Source: Amphirosellinia nigrospora (taxonomy: Eukaryota; Ascomycota; Sordariomycetes; Xylariales; Xylariaceae). From it: DNA of 64,000 nt. Shown here piece by piece: positions 1 to 13,945 of this stretch. Where the stretch lies: contig SCHM01000002.1 in assembly GCA_004123355.1 (NCBI GenBank), positions 9,211,569 to 9,275,568 of the forward strand, given 5' to 3'. Every line of letters starts with the position of its first letter. The stretch's first letter is position 1. The position numbers were made by a program, and so were the translations under genes. The notes under the pieces were generated by a model, which was not told the DNA's origin, made no database searches, and saw only the letters and a program-made list of their open reading frames with translations.

Positions 1-1139
1 ATTTTAGTATATATAACCTTTTTTTAATGCTTTTAATTAGGTTTAAAAAAGCTAGTTTTAATATACTAATAATTACTTATATTAACATTAGTTTTTATAC
101 GAACTAATAAAATTTTAAAATTATATTTAATAGTTTTTATAATAAAATAAATAATTAATAATAATTAATTTTTAAGCTTTTTTAAGTAGTTTTTTTATTA
201 AGCTTTAGTTTAAATTTATATTATTATAGCTTAGTTTTATTTATAAATAAAAGCTTTTTTAAGTTTTTTATAATAAATAAGTTTATATTTAATATAAAAT
301 ATTAAATTTTTTTAAATTTAACGATAATAATAATAAATCTAACGAATTTAAGTTTAAATCTAGAATAAAAAACTTTTTTTTTTTTTTTTTTAAACTTTTT
401 TTAGTAAATTACGCTTCGGTTTTTTTTCTTTAAAATCGATCGATTTAAACTTTTTAAAAAACTTATTTATTTTTACCGCTTTATTTAAAAAGCCTAATAT
501 TTTTTAATTATTTTTTAATAATATTATTTATTATTAAATATTTCAAATATATTTTTATTAGCTAGATTAGCTTAATTAACTAGATTAACTAGATCGATTA
601 AAATTAACTTTTTATTTAATTTATTAATTTTTTTAAATTATCGATAATTTATTAAATTTATTTTTTATAAGCTTTATTTTATATTTTAAATTAATAGATT
701 ATTTTTTAATCTTTTTTTAAAGTTTTTAATAACTTTATTATATTTTTTTCTTTTTAGTATAGTTTATTTTATATATTTTAAAATTATATATTATTTTTAG
801 TTATTATTAAACGTTAATTTATTAATTAGTTATTTTATTAAATAAATATAATATTTTATTATTTTAATTTTTAAATTATAATAACTTTTTTAATTTTTTT
901 TAGTTAGTATTTATTAACTTAAATTAATAACTAAAAATAGCTAAAATACGCTAATTAAACGTTTTAAAAATCGATTAATTATAAAATATATTAGCTACTA
1001 TATAAAAATAATATTAATACTAAAAAGTAATATTAGGTTAGTTAGCTTAATTAGTATATTATATTATTATATTTTTAGTTTTTAGTTATAAACTAAATAG
1101 GCTATTTTTTTATTAAATACTAGAAAATCTGCTTAAGCA

Positions 1140-1320
1140 GCTATAGTAGCTTAATATTTTTTTATCCTACGTAGAAAAAGCTTTTTTTACGCGTGCGCGT
1201 AATATCTAGCGCATATATAAAGCTACGTGCTATTATGCTATATAGCTACCTAGGCACTAGTAATTATATAATCTATTACTAGGCTAATCAAGTACTAGAT
1301 CTATATGTTATATATAACTA
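1140..1320. other. Less AT-rich island, possible LTR relic
   Basis: A short stretch with more G and C than its surroundings, including CpG-rich words such as acgcgtgcgcgt near 1189 and several CTAG-type words. It resembles in texture the RIP-mutated LTRs at 4564 and 12133 but I could not align it convincingly to any LTR in the window. It may be an LTR of a different family that was mutated along with the rest of the block. Confidence 0.3.
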
Positions 1321-4300
1321 AATAATATAGTTTTTTATAGTTTTCGTTAAAATTTATTTTAAAACCTTATATTTTTTAAAACTTTATACTTTCCTCGCAA
1401 GTTAACTTAATTAAAAAAAATACTTTAAAAAAATCTAAAAAAAATATTTTTAAAAACAAATAAAACTTAAATTCGGATAAAAAACTAGCTATTTAGCTAT
1501 TTACTTATTTTACTTATATTATAATTATTAACCCTTTACTTTTATTTTAAAAATATTAATTTAAACAATATTTTTGTTTTTAAAAAACTTACTTATTAAA
1601 AGTTATTCTTTAGAAAATTTTATAGCTTTTTTTTTTTACTTTTTTTTTTTTATTTTTTTTTTTTAAAAAATATTTTATTTTTAACAAAAAAAATTTAAAA
1701 ATAAAAACCGCATCCTAATATATTATTTTTTATTAAACCTAATTATATAATATAAAAGCTTTATTAAAAATAAAAAATATTATATTTGTTTTTAATATTT
1801 TTAAAACTTTAAAGTTATAATATATAATATTTTAATCTAACTACTTTTAAAGTTATTATAAATATTTATTAATTAAATATTTTAAATATATAAATAGCTT
1901 TATATTTTATATAATATTATTTAAAAATTTTTTAAAATATAAATTAATAATATCGTTAAAATTTAAACAAATTATAAATATAATATATTATTATACGTAA
2001 TAATTATTTAACTATAATTTAGTTTATATTATTTAAATTAAAATTTTAACTTAATAAATTACCCGTTTTAATAATAAATAGCTAAAACTAGCTTTATTTT
2101 TCCTAATAAATCTAAAAAACTATCGCTAAATTTTTTTAAAACTTTAATAAATAAATTTTAACTATTAATTAATTAAAAACTATATTTAATAATATTATAA
2201 TACTTTTTAATTTTAAAAAAAAATCTCTGATATTAAAAAATTTTTTAAACTAAAATAATTTAATAAACTAAAAAGAAAAAAAAATAAATTAATAACTTTT
2301 TAATATAAAACTATATTAACCTAGCTTAATTAAACAATTATATATAACGTTAGCTATAAAACCTATAAGCTTATATATAAGCTATATTATTAAAATTTAA
2401 AATTAAATAATAATTAATAAACTTTAACGTTAATTTATTATTAAATTATTAGCTGTAAAATAACCTTTTAACTTATTTCTAGCTAAATATAAACTAATAC
2501 TTCGTAATAAATCTTTTTTTAGTTTATAACTTTTAACTTTTAGCTAAAAAAACTATTATTTAATACTTTTTTTAATAATTATAAATATAATATATTATTA
2601 ATATATACGCTTAATTTAATAAAGCTTATATTAGTTTATTTATAACTAATATAATTAAAAATATTAATAATAATAAAAGCGCTAGTAAAAATAATAGTAA
2701 AATATTATTTTATAACCTTTTAAAATATCTTGGTTTAAATTTAAAAACTTAAATAATAACTAAAATATTTTATAATTATTTGTAAATCGCTTTTTTTATA
2801 AACTTTTTAATAACTGTTTTTTAAAACTTTTTAAAAATATTAATTAGTTTTTATATATTAAAAAAGCTAATTTTTATTTAGTAATATATCGATTAATTTA
2901 ATATATTTTAATAAGCTTATATATAAATAGTAAATTATTCGAAGTTTTATATATAATAATTTAAAATCGAATTTATATAAAATATATTAATAGTTTTGCG
3001 TAAAACTAAAAAATTAATTAAATCGGATTATTATTTAGAAATAAAATATAAATCTAGCATTAATAACGCGCTAGCTAAATTAAAAATATTAGCTTAGTTA
3101 ATAGTTAAAATATTTATTTTATAGCTATAATAAAATTTAAAAATTTTTTAAAAAAATATTAAATTCGAAAAAATATTCGAATTTAAATATAAAAATAATA
3201 CCGCTTAATATATTATTAAATTATTAAACTTTAATAAAAAAATCTAATATTTAATATTATTTTTTAAAACTATATTATTTATATTTTTCTAAAAAATTAC
3301 TAAATTAATATATTAAAAAAAAATATTTTAAAAATAAATAAAAAATTTATTTTTATTATTTAAAAATAAAATAAATTTATAAAAAAATATAACTCCTGGT
3401 TTTTCAAACTTTAATAAAAAAAAAGCGTGCTTATTTTAACTTTAAAGCTTTTAAAATTAAGCTAATAATAAAAAAAAACAGCTTTAATTTTAGCTAAAAT
3501 TAATCCTTAAAAAAAAAAAACCCTAAAAAAAACTTAAATAAAAAATCTAAATTAAATTTTAAAAAAAAATAATTTAATACTAAAATATATTAAAAAATAT
3601 CGATTAAGCTAATATAATAAATAAAAAAACAAAAAAAAAACATATTAACGTTATAAAAAAATAACTATTAAACCTTCGTTTATTACGCTAAAAAAAATAT
3701 TAATAGCAAAAAATTACTTATATTTTTTAAAAAAACCTTATTTTTAAAACAAAAAAAAACGAAAAACTTTTAGCTTAATAAAGCTAAAAAAATAAAAATT
3801 AACGCGATATAATTTTAACATTATATTTTAAGCTAAAAATATAAATAAAATATTTTATATTAAATTCTAAGTTAAATATAACTTAATTTTTATATTAGAA
3901 TCGACTTTAAATTAAATTTTAATAAAAATCTTTATAAAACAATATATAAAAATATAACCCGAGTTATAAAACTAGCGCTATTAAACGGTTATTTCTTAAT
4001 AAAATAAAATTTACTAGTAAAAAATACTTAAAACTTTAAACTAACTTATAACTTATTATTATAACTTTAATTTATAACGACTAAAAATACTAAATAAAAG
4101 TTTTACTAAATTATAAAAATATTATAATAATATTATTTTTAAAAACCTAATAATAAAAGTTGTTTATATATAAACGTATATATAACGCATACTTTATAAG
4201 CTTTTAATTTAATATTTAATAAATAAAATAATAAATATTATATAGAACTTTTAGTTTTTAATATTAAAAAAACTATTTTATTTAACTTAATTTTAAATTA

Positions 4301-4563
4301 AATATTATAAAAAATTAAAATATATTTTCTTTTACTAATAGCTTTAATTATATTAGCCTATATATTTTCGCAAATAACGTAAATAAAATCACTTTTTATT
4401 AGATTTTTATTAAAAATATTATACTAATTTAAAGTTATTTCTTTAGCAAATTTATATAATCTAGCTTAAATATAATATTAAAGCGCTTCCGAAATTCTTA
4501 CTTATTATAATAAAAAACTATAAAAATTTTCCCGATTATTAGCTATAAAATTATAAAATAAAT

Positions 4564-4784
4564 TAATACCGCGGGTAAAGGGTATGCGCGTACGCGCATA
4601 TAGCATATATTCGCCCTGGCGGGCGCGCACCAGCTATTATATAGCTAATGCCTAGTCTGTGCGTATAGCTCCGCCACACATATATACACATAAATATTAT
4701 TTAGACCTATAGAATTTATATAAATCTGGAGACTTGTCTTTATTTCTTTTTAATATATAAATTTATCTATATTTACTATATTAA
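4564..4784 (-). repeat. Left LTR of the 7.8-kb element (RIP-mutated)
   Basis: Aligns end to end with the reverse complement of the clean solo LTR at 13197-13418; strand is given relative to that copy. It retains the GC-rich core (gcgcgtacgcgc near 4586, ggcgggcgcgcac near 4618) while flanking parts have lost most C and G. The TAAAT target duplication lies immediately to its left. Confidence 0.88.
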
Positions 4785-5029
4785 ATAGTATTTCTATTAT
4801 TTTATTATATAAACTATATTAAACTATTATTATTATTATTATTATTAATTAGCTTTTTTAATAACTATATATTTTAATAATAAAATCCGTTAATAAAATT
4901 ATTAATAAATTATTTAATTCGCTATTTAACTATCGCTAAAACGTTATTAAATAAAATAACGTTTTTAAGCAAATATTAATAAGTATTTTAGTATATTTTA
5001 TTTTTTTACTTTTTTATTAAAGCTGAACA

Positions 5030-5275
5030 TTTTTATAATTATATATAAATAATATGTTCGAAATCTAAAATTAAAATTATATTAAAATAAACTTAGTTAG
5101 TTTATAATAGTATGCTTAATTAAAATAATAAAACGTATATTTTAATATAAACTTTTATAATTATATATAAATAATATATTTAAAATCTAAAATAAAATTA
5201 TTATTAAAATATAAACTTTAGTTAGTTTATAATAATATGTTTAACTAAAATAACAAAATATATATTTTAGTATAA
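5030..5275. repeat. Two tandem copies of a 122-bp unit inside the retrotransposon
   Basis: A unit starting near 5030 (tttataattatatataaata...) recurs about 122 bp later near 5153 with the same order of sub-words, including a ttagtttataata segment in each. The copies differ at scattered positions, mostly transitions. It lies just inside the left LTR, where untranslated leader or trailer tandem repeats are found in some fungal LTR elements. Confidence 0.65.
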
Positions 5276-8200
5276 ACTTATAAAGCATTAATAAATTTAG
5301 CAATATATTTTTATATTTTATTTTATAATATAAAATAAACGTATTAAATATTATAAAATAAACGTATATAAAAACCTTATTAGCTATTTAAACGTAAATA
5401 TATTTAATTTTTAATTTTTTTAATTCTTATTATTTATAGTTTATATTCGCTTCGTTATTATATTAAAAAAGCTTATATTAATATATATTAAAAAAAAAAA
5501 AAGTTTATAGTTTAAAAAAATAAAATCTATACTAAAACAAAAATTTATACTATAAATAAAAACAAAACAATTTATATTATATTAATAATAGCTTAGTTAA
5601 AACCCTTAGTATTACTTATAAAATTAAAAATAAATAATTAAATAATAAACTAATTAATTAAAAAAACCTAAATATAAAAACTTTATAATAAATATATATT
5701 AATATAATTAAATAAAATAAAAAATTAAATTTTATTAAATTTATATAAGCTAAAAAAAATAAACAAATATAACGTTATAATATTTAATAATTTATACGAA
5801 AATATATAACTTTATATAAAACAAAAATATTTTAATAAAATTAAATAATTTAGCTAATAAATAATCGGACAATCTAGCTAATAAATAGCTAAATAATCTA
5901 GCTAATAAACATAAATATTTTAAAAAAATAAAACAAAAGTTTTTAAATATACGTTAAAAAAATATAATAAAAAAAACGTTATTATAAGCAACAACGAAAA
6001 AAAAAATAATACTAATAATTATATTTATTTATAATATATTTATTATATAAAAATTAAAATAACTAAAAAAAAACCCTTTAAATTTTAGTTTAAACTTAGA
6101 TTTTAATTTAAACAACTTATTAAACAAAAAAAATTTTATTTAAATAAAAATATAAAAAATAATATTAACTTTATAGCTTTAATAGTACTAGTAAATATAA
6201 ATAAGCTTAAACATAATAATATTAATATTTTTGACCTTTATATAATAACCTAAATAATTTAAAAAGTTATAAAAAAAAATATTATATTTACCGACGTTTT
6301 AGTTTTTAAAAACTATATTAAATTATTTTCGAAAATTTAAAATAAAATTTATTAATAAATAATAAATCTTTTTACTATTTAAACTTTATTAATAAGTTCT
6401 ATAGTTTTTTAGTAAAACAACAAAATTATAGCAATTAAAAAACAAAATAGCAAAAAAAAAAAAATAAATAAAATCCTACAAAAATTAAAAGCAATTCTTT
6501 TTAATTTAATATTATAATTACAATTTAAAAAAAACGAACTTATATATAATATTTATTATAATAAATATATTTTTCTTTAAATATAAAAAAAACTATAATA
6601 TGCCCGGATTATAAGATTATAAGCAATAATAACTTAAATTAGCGAAAATAATATTATAATATAATATAATAATATATAAAAATCAAATATTTTTAAACTT
6701 TTTAAAATAACTAAAAAAAATATATATAATAAATCGATAAAAATTAAAGCGATATATAAAACCTAGCTTAAAAAATTATCGGCTATAAAAACAAAAGTTA
6801 TATTTATTTAATAACTTTATTAAATTTTATTTTAGCAAAAATCGTTTATTTTATAGATATAAATAAAATATTAATAATAAATATAGCTTTATATATAATA
6901 AATTATATAACTAATTATATAATTAATTTTTTAATAATATTAACTACGCTATAATAGTTTTAATAAAAATGCTTAATATAATAATTATAAACGTAATAAA
7001 AATATATACCGAAATAAAAATATTATTAAAAATATTGCTTAAATTATTATTAGAAAATAGCAATAATAAATATAATTTAAACCGCTTAAAAAAATATATA
7101 ACCGCAATAATAATAAATATAACAATAGTTATAATTAATAAAATAATAATTATAGCAGAAATAATAACCGTAATAAACATAATAAATATAATAATAGTTA
7201 TAAATATAATAATTAAAATAATATATAATAATTAATAACTATAATAAAAAAGCAATAAATCGTAAGTATATTAAACTAATAATAATAAATAATTAATTAA
7301 TTATTATATATTTAAAAATAAAAATAAAATATAATTATAATTAGATTAAGATTTATTTATTATAAATTATATTAAATTCCGAAATATAAAAAAAAAATTA
7401 AATATTTATAAATATTATTTAAAACTAGTATTAGAAAAATGCACGCTTTTTTATTAAACCTTAAAAACGAACCTATAAATATTATAACGAACTTTTTTTT
7501 ATATAATTAATTGTTTAATATTTTAAATATTATTAAAAAGCATAAAAAAAAATAGTATATTAACCTAATATTATATTTAGTTAAAAAAGTAAAAAAATAC
7601 TTAAAAAGCTTTAACTAATTAAAAACTTAAGCTAAACAAATAAATATAATTTAAAGCTAAATAAATACTAAATAGCAAAATTAAAATAAAAAATATTAGT
7701 AATAATATAAAAAACTTTATATATTTTAAATATATTTATTTTCGGTTTAAAGCTAAAAACTTATATAAAAAAAAATATAAAAATATATAATTTAAAAATA
7801 AATATAATTTATATCGGTTATAAGTTTTTAATATATTAAAATATAACCGAATAAAAAAAATATTATTAAGAGCTTAAACTAAAAAGCTTTAAACTAAAAA
7901 AATAAACATATTTTATATTTTATTTTAAAAATATAATATTAAAAAAAAACTATAATATAAAAATTCTATTATTAAAGTTAAATCGTAAAAAACTTATAAT
8001 AAATATATTAATAATAACTTTTTTTTTTATAAAAAATAATATATATTATACGTTAAATATTATATTATTTAAATTAAAAACTTTATAATAAACTTTAACG
8101 TAATTATAAAAATATTTAAATATAAAAAAAATAAGTTTAATATTATAAATATTTTAATTAATATAAAACCCTATAAATAATACTTATAAAAAATATTTCT

Positions 8201-11200
8201 AACAAACTAATTAAAATTAGCAAAAAATAAAATCGGGTAAATATAAAAAAAATAAATATATTAACTATATAATAATTTATTAAAAAAAGCGCTAAAAGCT
8301 TTAATATTTATTATAGCTATTATATAAATATAATTAATAATTTAATATAAAAATTCTTATTAAATAATATATTCCGTAAAAAAATAGCTTAACTATTTTA
8401 ACTTTAATATAAAAAAAATATTAACGTTTTAATTAATTTAAATACTAAAATTAAAATAATATTTATAATTATAATAATAGTAGCAAAATATATCCTGCTT
8501 AAAATATATTAATTATTAACGAATTAGTTAATATTATATTATATAACCGAACTTATTTAAATTATTTATTTTTTTTAATATAGTAAAAAATATAATTAAT
8601 AAAGCTAATAATATTTATAATATTAATTTAAATTTAGTACTAATATTTAAACTTTTATGTTTAAAAATATTTAAAATATATTTTATATTTAATATTAAAT
8701 AATTAATAAATTTGCTTAAAATAATAAAAAATATATATATTTATATAAAAAAATATTTTTTATTAAAAGTTTTTAAAAATCGTAAAAACTTTTAATATTA
8801 AAAAAATAAAAATATAATTAATATTTTACTAAATAATAGCTAAAAATACTTTTAGTAAAAAGTTAATAAAATTAAAACATTAAAATAAACAGCTAATTTA
8901 TTTATTTAGCTATAAAAATATAAACGTTTTAAATAAATATTCGATAATTTATATAAAAAAAATAAAATAAATAAACAAACTTATTTTATTTATATTTTAT
9001 TATTATATAAAGATTTATTTTTAATAAAATAACTTTATTAAAAAAATAAAAAAATATATTATTATTAATTTATATAGCTTAAACTAAATAATAATATTTA
9101 ATAATTATTTATTATTTTTATAAGCAAAAATAATTTATTATAAAATAAAGTTTTATTATAATTATTAAATAGTATTTTTTTATTAATTTTTTATATATTT
9201 AAACTATAAAAATAAGTTATAATAATAAATTTTTAAATATTAAAATATAAATAATAATAAAATTTAAAATATATATATATATATAAAAGTTTATAAATAA
9301 ATATTAAAAATTTAAATATTTTTATAAATATTTATTAATAATATTATAATTTATTAAATATAGCTAAAAATTATATAAAATATTTATATACGATATTTAG
9401 TTTTTTTGAAAAAAAAAAACATATAAATTTTACGAAATTATTTATTAAATATTTTTTATTAATTTTTTAAATTTAAAGTTAATATATTTAAATTTATTAA
9501 TATTAATAGCTATATTATATATTTTAAATTTGTTTTTTTAAACAATTAAAATTTTTTAAACAATATATTAATATAAATAGTTTTTTTATAACTTAATATT
9601 TTATTACGTATAAATTTCCGAATTATTATAAATAAAAAAAATAAACTACTTATAAAAAAAAAAAATATATTATTATAAAAAATAAAAAAAAAAAATATAC
9701 GTTCGAAATATTTATTATATTTAACTTTTGCTAAAATTTATTTTTTATATAATATAAAATATATATAGCAAAATTATATTATATTATTATAATTTTAAAA
9801 AAAAAACTATTTTATAAATTAATATTTTATTATAAAAAAAATTCGGAATAATATTATTTTAATTATAAAATAATTATATTTAAATTTTTAGCAAAATTAT
9901 TTTTTTAATAAAATTTTTAATATTATATTTAAATATATTTAAAAAAACTAAAATATAATATAGTTTTTTTAAATTAAAAATAGCTTATTTAATTTAAATA
10001 ATAAAAAAGCTATATATTATAATTTAATTAAACAATTATTAGTTATAGTTTTAATAAATTATTTAGCTATTAAAAAATAATTAATTAAACTATTTTTTAA
10101 TATTAATAATAAACTATATAAATAAACGTTTAATTAATTTTTTTATATTTATTATAATATAAATTATAAATATATTATTTATTAAAACATTTAAACTATA
10201 TATTTAATATTTAGCTAATTATAAATAATATTTAATAAAAAAAACTTAAAAAAAAACCTAAAAAAGCAAAAAATATAGCTACTTTAAATATAATATAAAA
10301 TAATTATAACGCTATATTTATATAAATATCGAAAATAGTTATAAATAATATAATATTAATAATTTTAAATAAGCTTATTTAAAAAATATAAAATATATAT
10401 AAATTTTCGAAAATATAAAAAACGTAATAAAAAAAAATAAATATATAAATAAAAATAATATAATAACTTTTTTTAAACTTAGCTACTTTTTTAATTTAAT
10501 AGTTAATAGATTAATTATAATATATATTTATAAATATAACGCTTTATATATTATTAAATAAAATAAAAATATTAAAACTTATATATAATAAAATATTAAA
10601 AAATAATAAAAAATAATATAAATATTTAAACTTTATATAATTATAAAAAAACTTAGCAAATAAAAAATATTTTAAATATTATAATACGTATAAATTTAAT
10701 AAAATAAATAAATAACTATTAGTTAAAAATTTCCGTTTTATTTGCTTAAATAATTATTATTAATATAAATTATTATAATAAATTTTATTTTAGCTTTATT
10801 TAAAATATTAAACAATAATATTTTATAATAATTTAATAATAATAAAATTTATTATTTAATATAAATATAATAATTTATATTTATTTAAATAGTAAATATA
10901 TTTTATTATATTTAATAATAAAAATATATAGCTAAAAAAAAATATTATATTATAAATAAATTATTACTATATAATTAAAATATACTAAAAAAATTATTTT
11001 AACCGAAATAAAAAATTTATTTCTAAATTTTAGCAAAATATATAAAAAACTATAAAACTAGATTACTAATAATAATAGCTATTATTATAAATAGATAAAT
11101 TATTTAAACAAAAAAATTAAACAATTAAAATAGCATTAAAATATTATAACTTTAAAAATCTTAAAACAAACTAAATAAATATTATATTATTTTTATAATA

Positions 11201-11914
11201 AAACTTAAACGCTGCGTATTTTAAAACTATATATTTAATTTTATATAAATAGTTATTCGGATTTAAACTATTAAATATATTTAATATTTTAATTAACGCC
11301 GAAAAAAAAATTTATAAAAATTTAATAATATTAAATTTTTTTAAAAATATATTTAAAAAATAATATTTCGTAATAAATTTCGCGCGAACAATTATTAAAC
11401 GCTAATATAACGCTAAATATAATATTTATAATTTAAAGCTAAAAACTAAGTTTATTTTAAATTATATAAAAAATATTATTTATTTAATAAACTAGCGTAT
11501 AATATTTATAATAACGCTTAAAACTATAAATAATTATTTATAAATAAAAAATTTAGCTTATAAATTAGATTTTTTAAATTTTAAATCTATTTAATAATAT
11601 TTATTAATATATAATTTATATTTAAAAATAAAAATTATTTAAATATTACGTTATTTTTTTAAAACTTATAAAAATAAAACAAAATAACTTTAATATAAAA
11701 AAAAAAAACGTTTAAATTAATATTATATTAATTATTAGCTTAATTATAAATATAATAGTTTAATTATTTAATTAAATAAAAAAATAAAATTATAAATATA
11801 ATAAATAAAATTTAAATAATAATATATATAATAATAAATTAAAAAAAAATACTAAAATTATATTAAACTTTAATTAAATATATAAACAATATAACTTAAA
11901 AAAAGTCGCTTTAA

Positions 11915-12085
11915 TATTATTACGTTTAATAATATTATATTTAATAATATTACGTTTAATAATATTACGCTTAATAATATTACTACTTTTTTAAACTTTA
12001 GTATAAAAAGCGCTTACGTATTACTTTTAATAATATATTAATATATTTTTTTTAAACTTTAATATAAAAAGCGCTTACGTATAAA
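11915..12085. repeat. Short tandem repeats next to the right LTR
   Basis: At 11915-11985 a 15-bp unit close to GTTTAATAATATTAC occurs about four times. Immediately after it, a roughly 32-bp word containing aaactttagtataaaaagcg at 11993 recurs near 12054. Both lie within the last 220 bp before the right LTR. Confidence 0.65.
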
Positions 12086-12132
12086 ATAACTAACTTATTA
12101 AAAGCAGCAAGCTTTTTCGTACGGCCGGCACT

Positions 12133-12353
12133 TAATACGCGCAGGCAAGGGTATGCGCGTACGCGCATATAGCATACATTCGCCCTAGCAGGCGCGCACT
12201 AGCTACTACGTGGCTAGTGCCTAATTTATACGTATAGCTCCGCCATATATATATACATATAAATATTATTTAAACCTATAAAATTTATATAGATCTAAAG
12301 ATTTTATCTCTATTTTTTTCAATATATAAATTCTACTATATTTTACCATATTA
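12133..12353 (-). repeat. Right LTR of the 7.8-kb element (RIP-mutated)
   Basis: Same family and orientation as 4564-4784 and nearly the same length. The core palindrome region is preserved while many C/G positions differ from the clean copy by transition. It is followed directly by TAAAT (12354-12358), matching the word left of the other LTR. The two LTRs also differ from each other at many sites, so RIP hit them independently. Confidence 0.88.
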
Positions 12354-13196
12354 TAAATCTAAAAAAAAAATAATATTTCTTTAAAGTTTTTTATATACTA
12401 TAATAAAAAAACTAAAAATACTTAAACTATAGCTTAATAAAATACTTAATACTAGTTATATTTACAAATTAACTTTTATATAGTATACCTTTTATATTTG
12501 TTAATAGAAAAAACCCTAAAAATTTATTATAACTAATAATAAATTACCGCGGCTTTAATAAAATCATTATCTAAATTTAATATTTATTCTTTTTATTACC
12601 GAACTATAAATTTAGTTTAAATCGGCTAAATAGTTTACTAAAATTAATTTAAAATTAAAGTTTTACTTAATCTAAATTAAAAAAAATTACAAATAAAAAA
12701 TAACCTTTAAATATAAATATAAATTATTTAAATATACTATTATATTAATAAGTTTTATTAATATACTATTTATTTTTAAACGTTAATAAATAATTTTTTA
12801 TAACTTAATTAATATAAGTTATTTATTTATTTAAACAACTTAATTTATATAAATATTATAAAAATATAATATACTGTATATAAAATCTTTTAACGATTAA
12901 CTTATTGTAATTTTATAATTATATTTTAAAAATATAAATAAATAATATAAAATATTAAGTTTTTAAAATATAATATTAATTCTTAAAATATTATATATCG
13001 TAAAATAAAATAAACTATATTAAAAACTAGCTATTTTTTAAAAGTTTTAAAAATATTAATAGTTCGTTAGCTTTATTAATTTTTATTATCATTTTATTTA
13101 CCGGTTTTCTGCTATAATTAAACCACTTATTAACGCTAATAAAATAAACTAGTTAACCTAACAATAAACGCTAAAAATAAACTAAGCATATAAAAC

Positions 13197-13418
13197 TGAT
13201 ATGGTGAAGTATGGGTAGAATTTGTATATTGAAAAGAGATGGAGACGAAGTCTCCATAATCTCTGGGAATTCTACAGATCTAGATAATATATGTGTGCGT
13301 GCGTGTGTGTGTGGCAAAGCCACACGCACAGACCAGCACTAGCCACGCAGTGGCTGGTGCGCGCCCGTCAGGGCGCTGTGTGCGCGTACGCGCACACACC
13401 CCTTGCCCGCGCGTATCA
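13197..13418 (+). mobile_element. Unmutated solo LTR with AAAAC target duplication
   Basis: A 222-bp insertion starting TGATATGG and ending GCGTATCA, flanked on both sides by AAAAC (13192-13196 and 13419-13423). TG...CA ends and a 5-bp target duplication identify an LTR, and no internal region is attached, so it is a solo LTR left by recombination. It is the clean version of the LTRs at 4564 and 12133. It contains a run of abutting inverted repeats: 13241-13255, 13305-13329, 13336-13360, 13361-13376 and a perfect 20-bp palindrome at 13378-13397. Lack of RIP fits either recent insertion or a length below the repeat size that RIP recognises. Confidence 0.88.
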
Positions 13419-13689
13419 AAAACGCTAAAAATATAATTATAACTATATTTATATTAGTATATTTAACCTTAAATTAATTATTTACGTTAAAACTAATTTA
13501 TTAAACTTTATATTAAAAAAAATCTTTTTTAAAAAAAAACCAATAAAAAATTATACTTAATTACGTTTTATTTTTATAAATTAATACTAGTAAAAATTAA
13601 TTATAAATCTATAATAAAAAATTATTAACTATAATCGATTGCTTAAATTAATAATATTATTACTTAAAAAAAACTAAATATTGCGTTAA

Positions 13690-13945
13690 TGTGATGGATG
13701 CACACAGGTAGAAGGTTCAGACACCTAATTTACCCTATATTGGAAGCTAATATTCTACTTAGGGAAGAAAGGAAGGAAGTACTACATTGACCTGCAGGTG
13801 GCAATAAGTATTTGTGTGTGTGCCCCACACCGCCCAGTACTGCCGCCTCACACCGCCTAGCCCAGTACTGCCACACATTCCCTGTGGGGCAGCCACAGTG
13901 CAGCCACAGCCCAGATAAGTGGGTTAAAAGAGTGGGGCTGTGACA
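13690..13945. mobile_element. Unmutated solo LTR, second family, GTTAA target duplication
   Basis: A 256-bp normal-GC island begins TGTGATGG and ends GCTGTGACA, with GTTAA on both sides (13685-13689 and 13946-13950). TG...CA ends plus a 5-bp duplication support a solo LTR. It contains repeated CCCAGTACTGCC words (near 13835 and 13861) and CAGCCACAG words. It has no evident similarity to the 222-bp LTR family nearby and is inserted in RIP-mutated DNA without being mutated itself. Confidence 0.85.

Larger units (their letters stand above)
4559..12358. mobile_element. Full-length RIP-mutated LTR retrotransposon with target duplication
   Basis: Two LTRs of 221 bp (4564-4784 and 12133-12353) lie in the same orientation about 7.6 kb apart and are bounded outside by the same 5-bp word, TAAAT (4559-4563 and 12354-12358). 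Paired direct terminal repeats plus a 5-bp target duplication define an intact insertion of 7790 bp, a normal size for fungal Gypsy or Copia elements. The LTR ends read TA...TA, whereas the clean solo copy at 13197-13418 reads TG...CA, as expected after C to T and G to A mutation. Internal coding capacity is erased, so superfamily and transcription direction cannot be told. The interior carries a 122-bp tandem duplication near the left LTR and 15-bp satellite-like repeats near the right one. Confidence 0.88.

Noticed and set aside
6944-7235. Overlapping open frames on both strands in the AT-rich block
   Set aside because: They encode almost only I, N, K, L and T, occur on both strands at once and lie inside the RIP-mutated retrotransposon; chance frames in TA-rich DNA.
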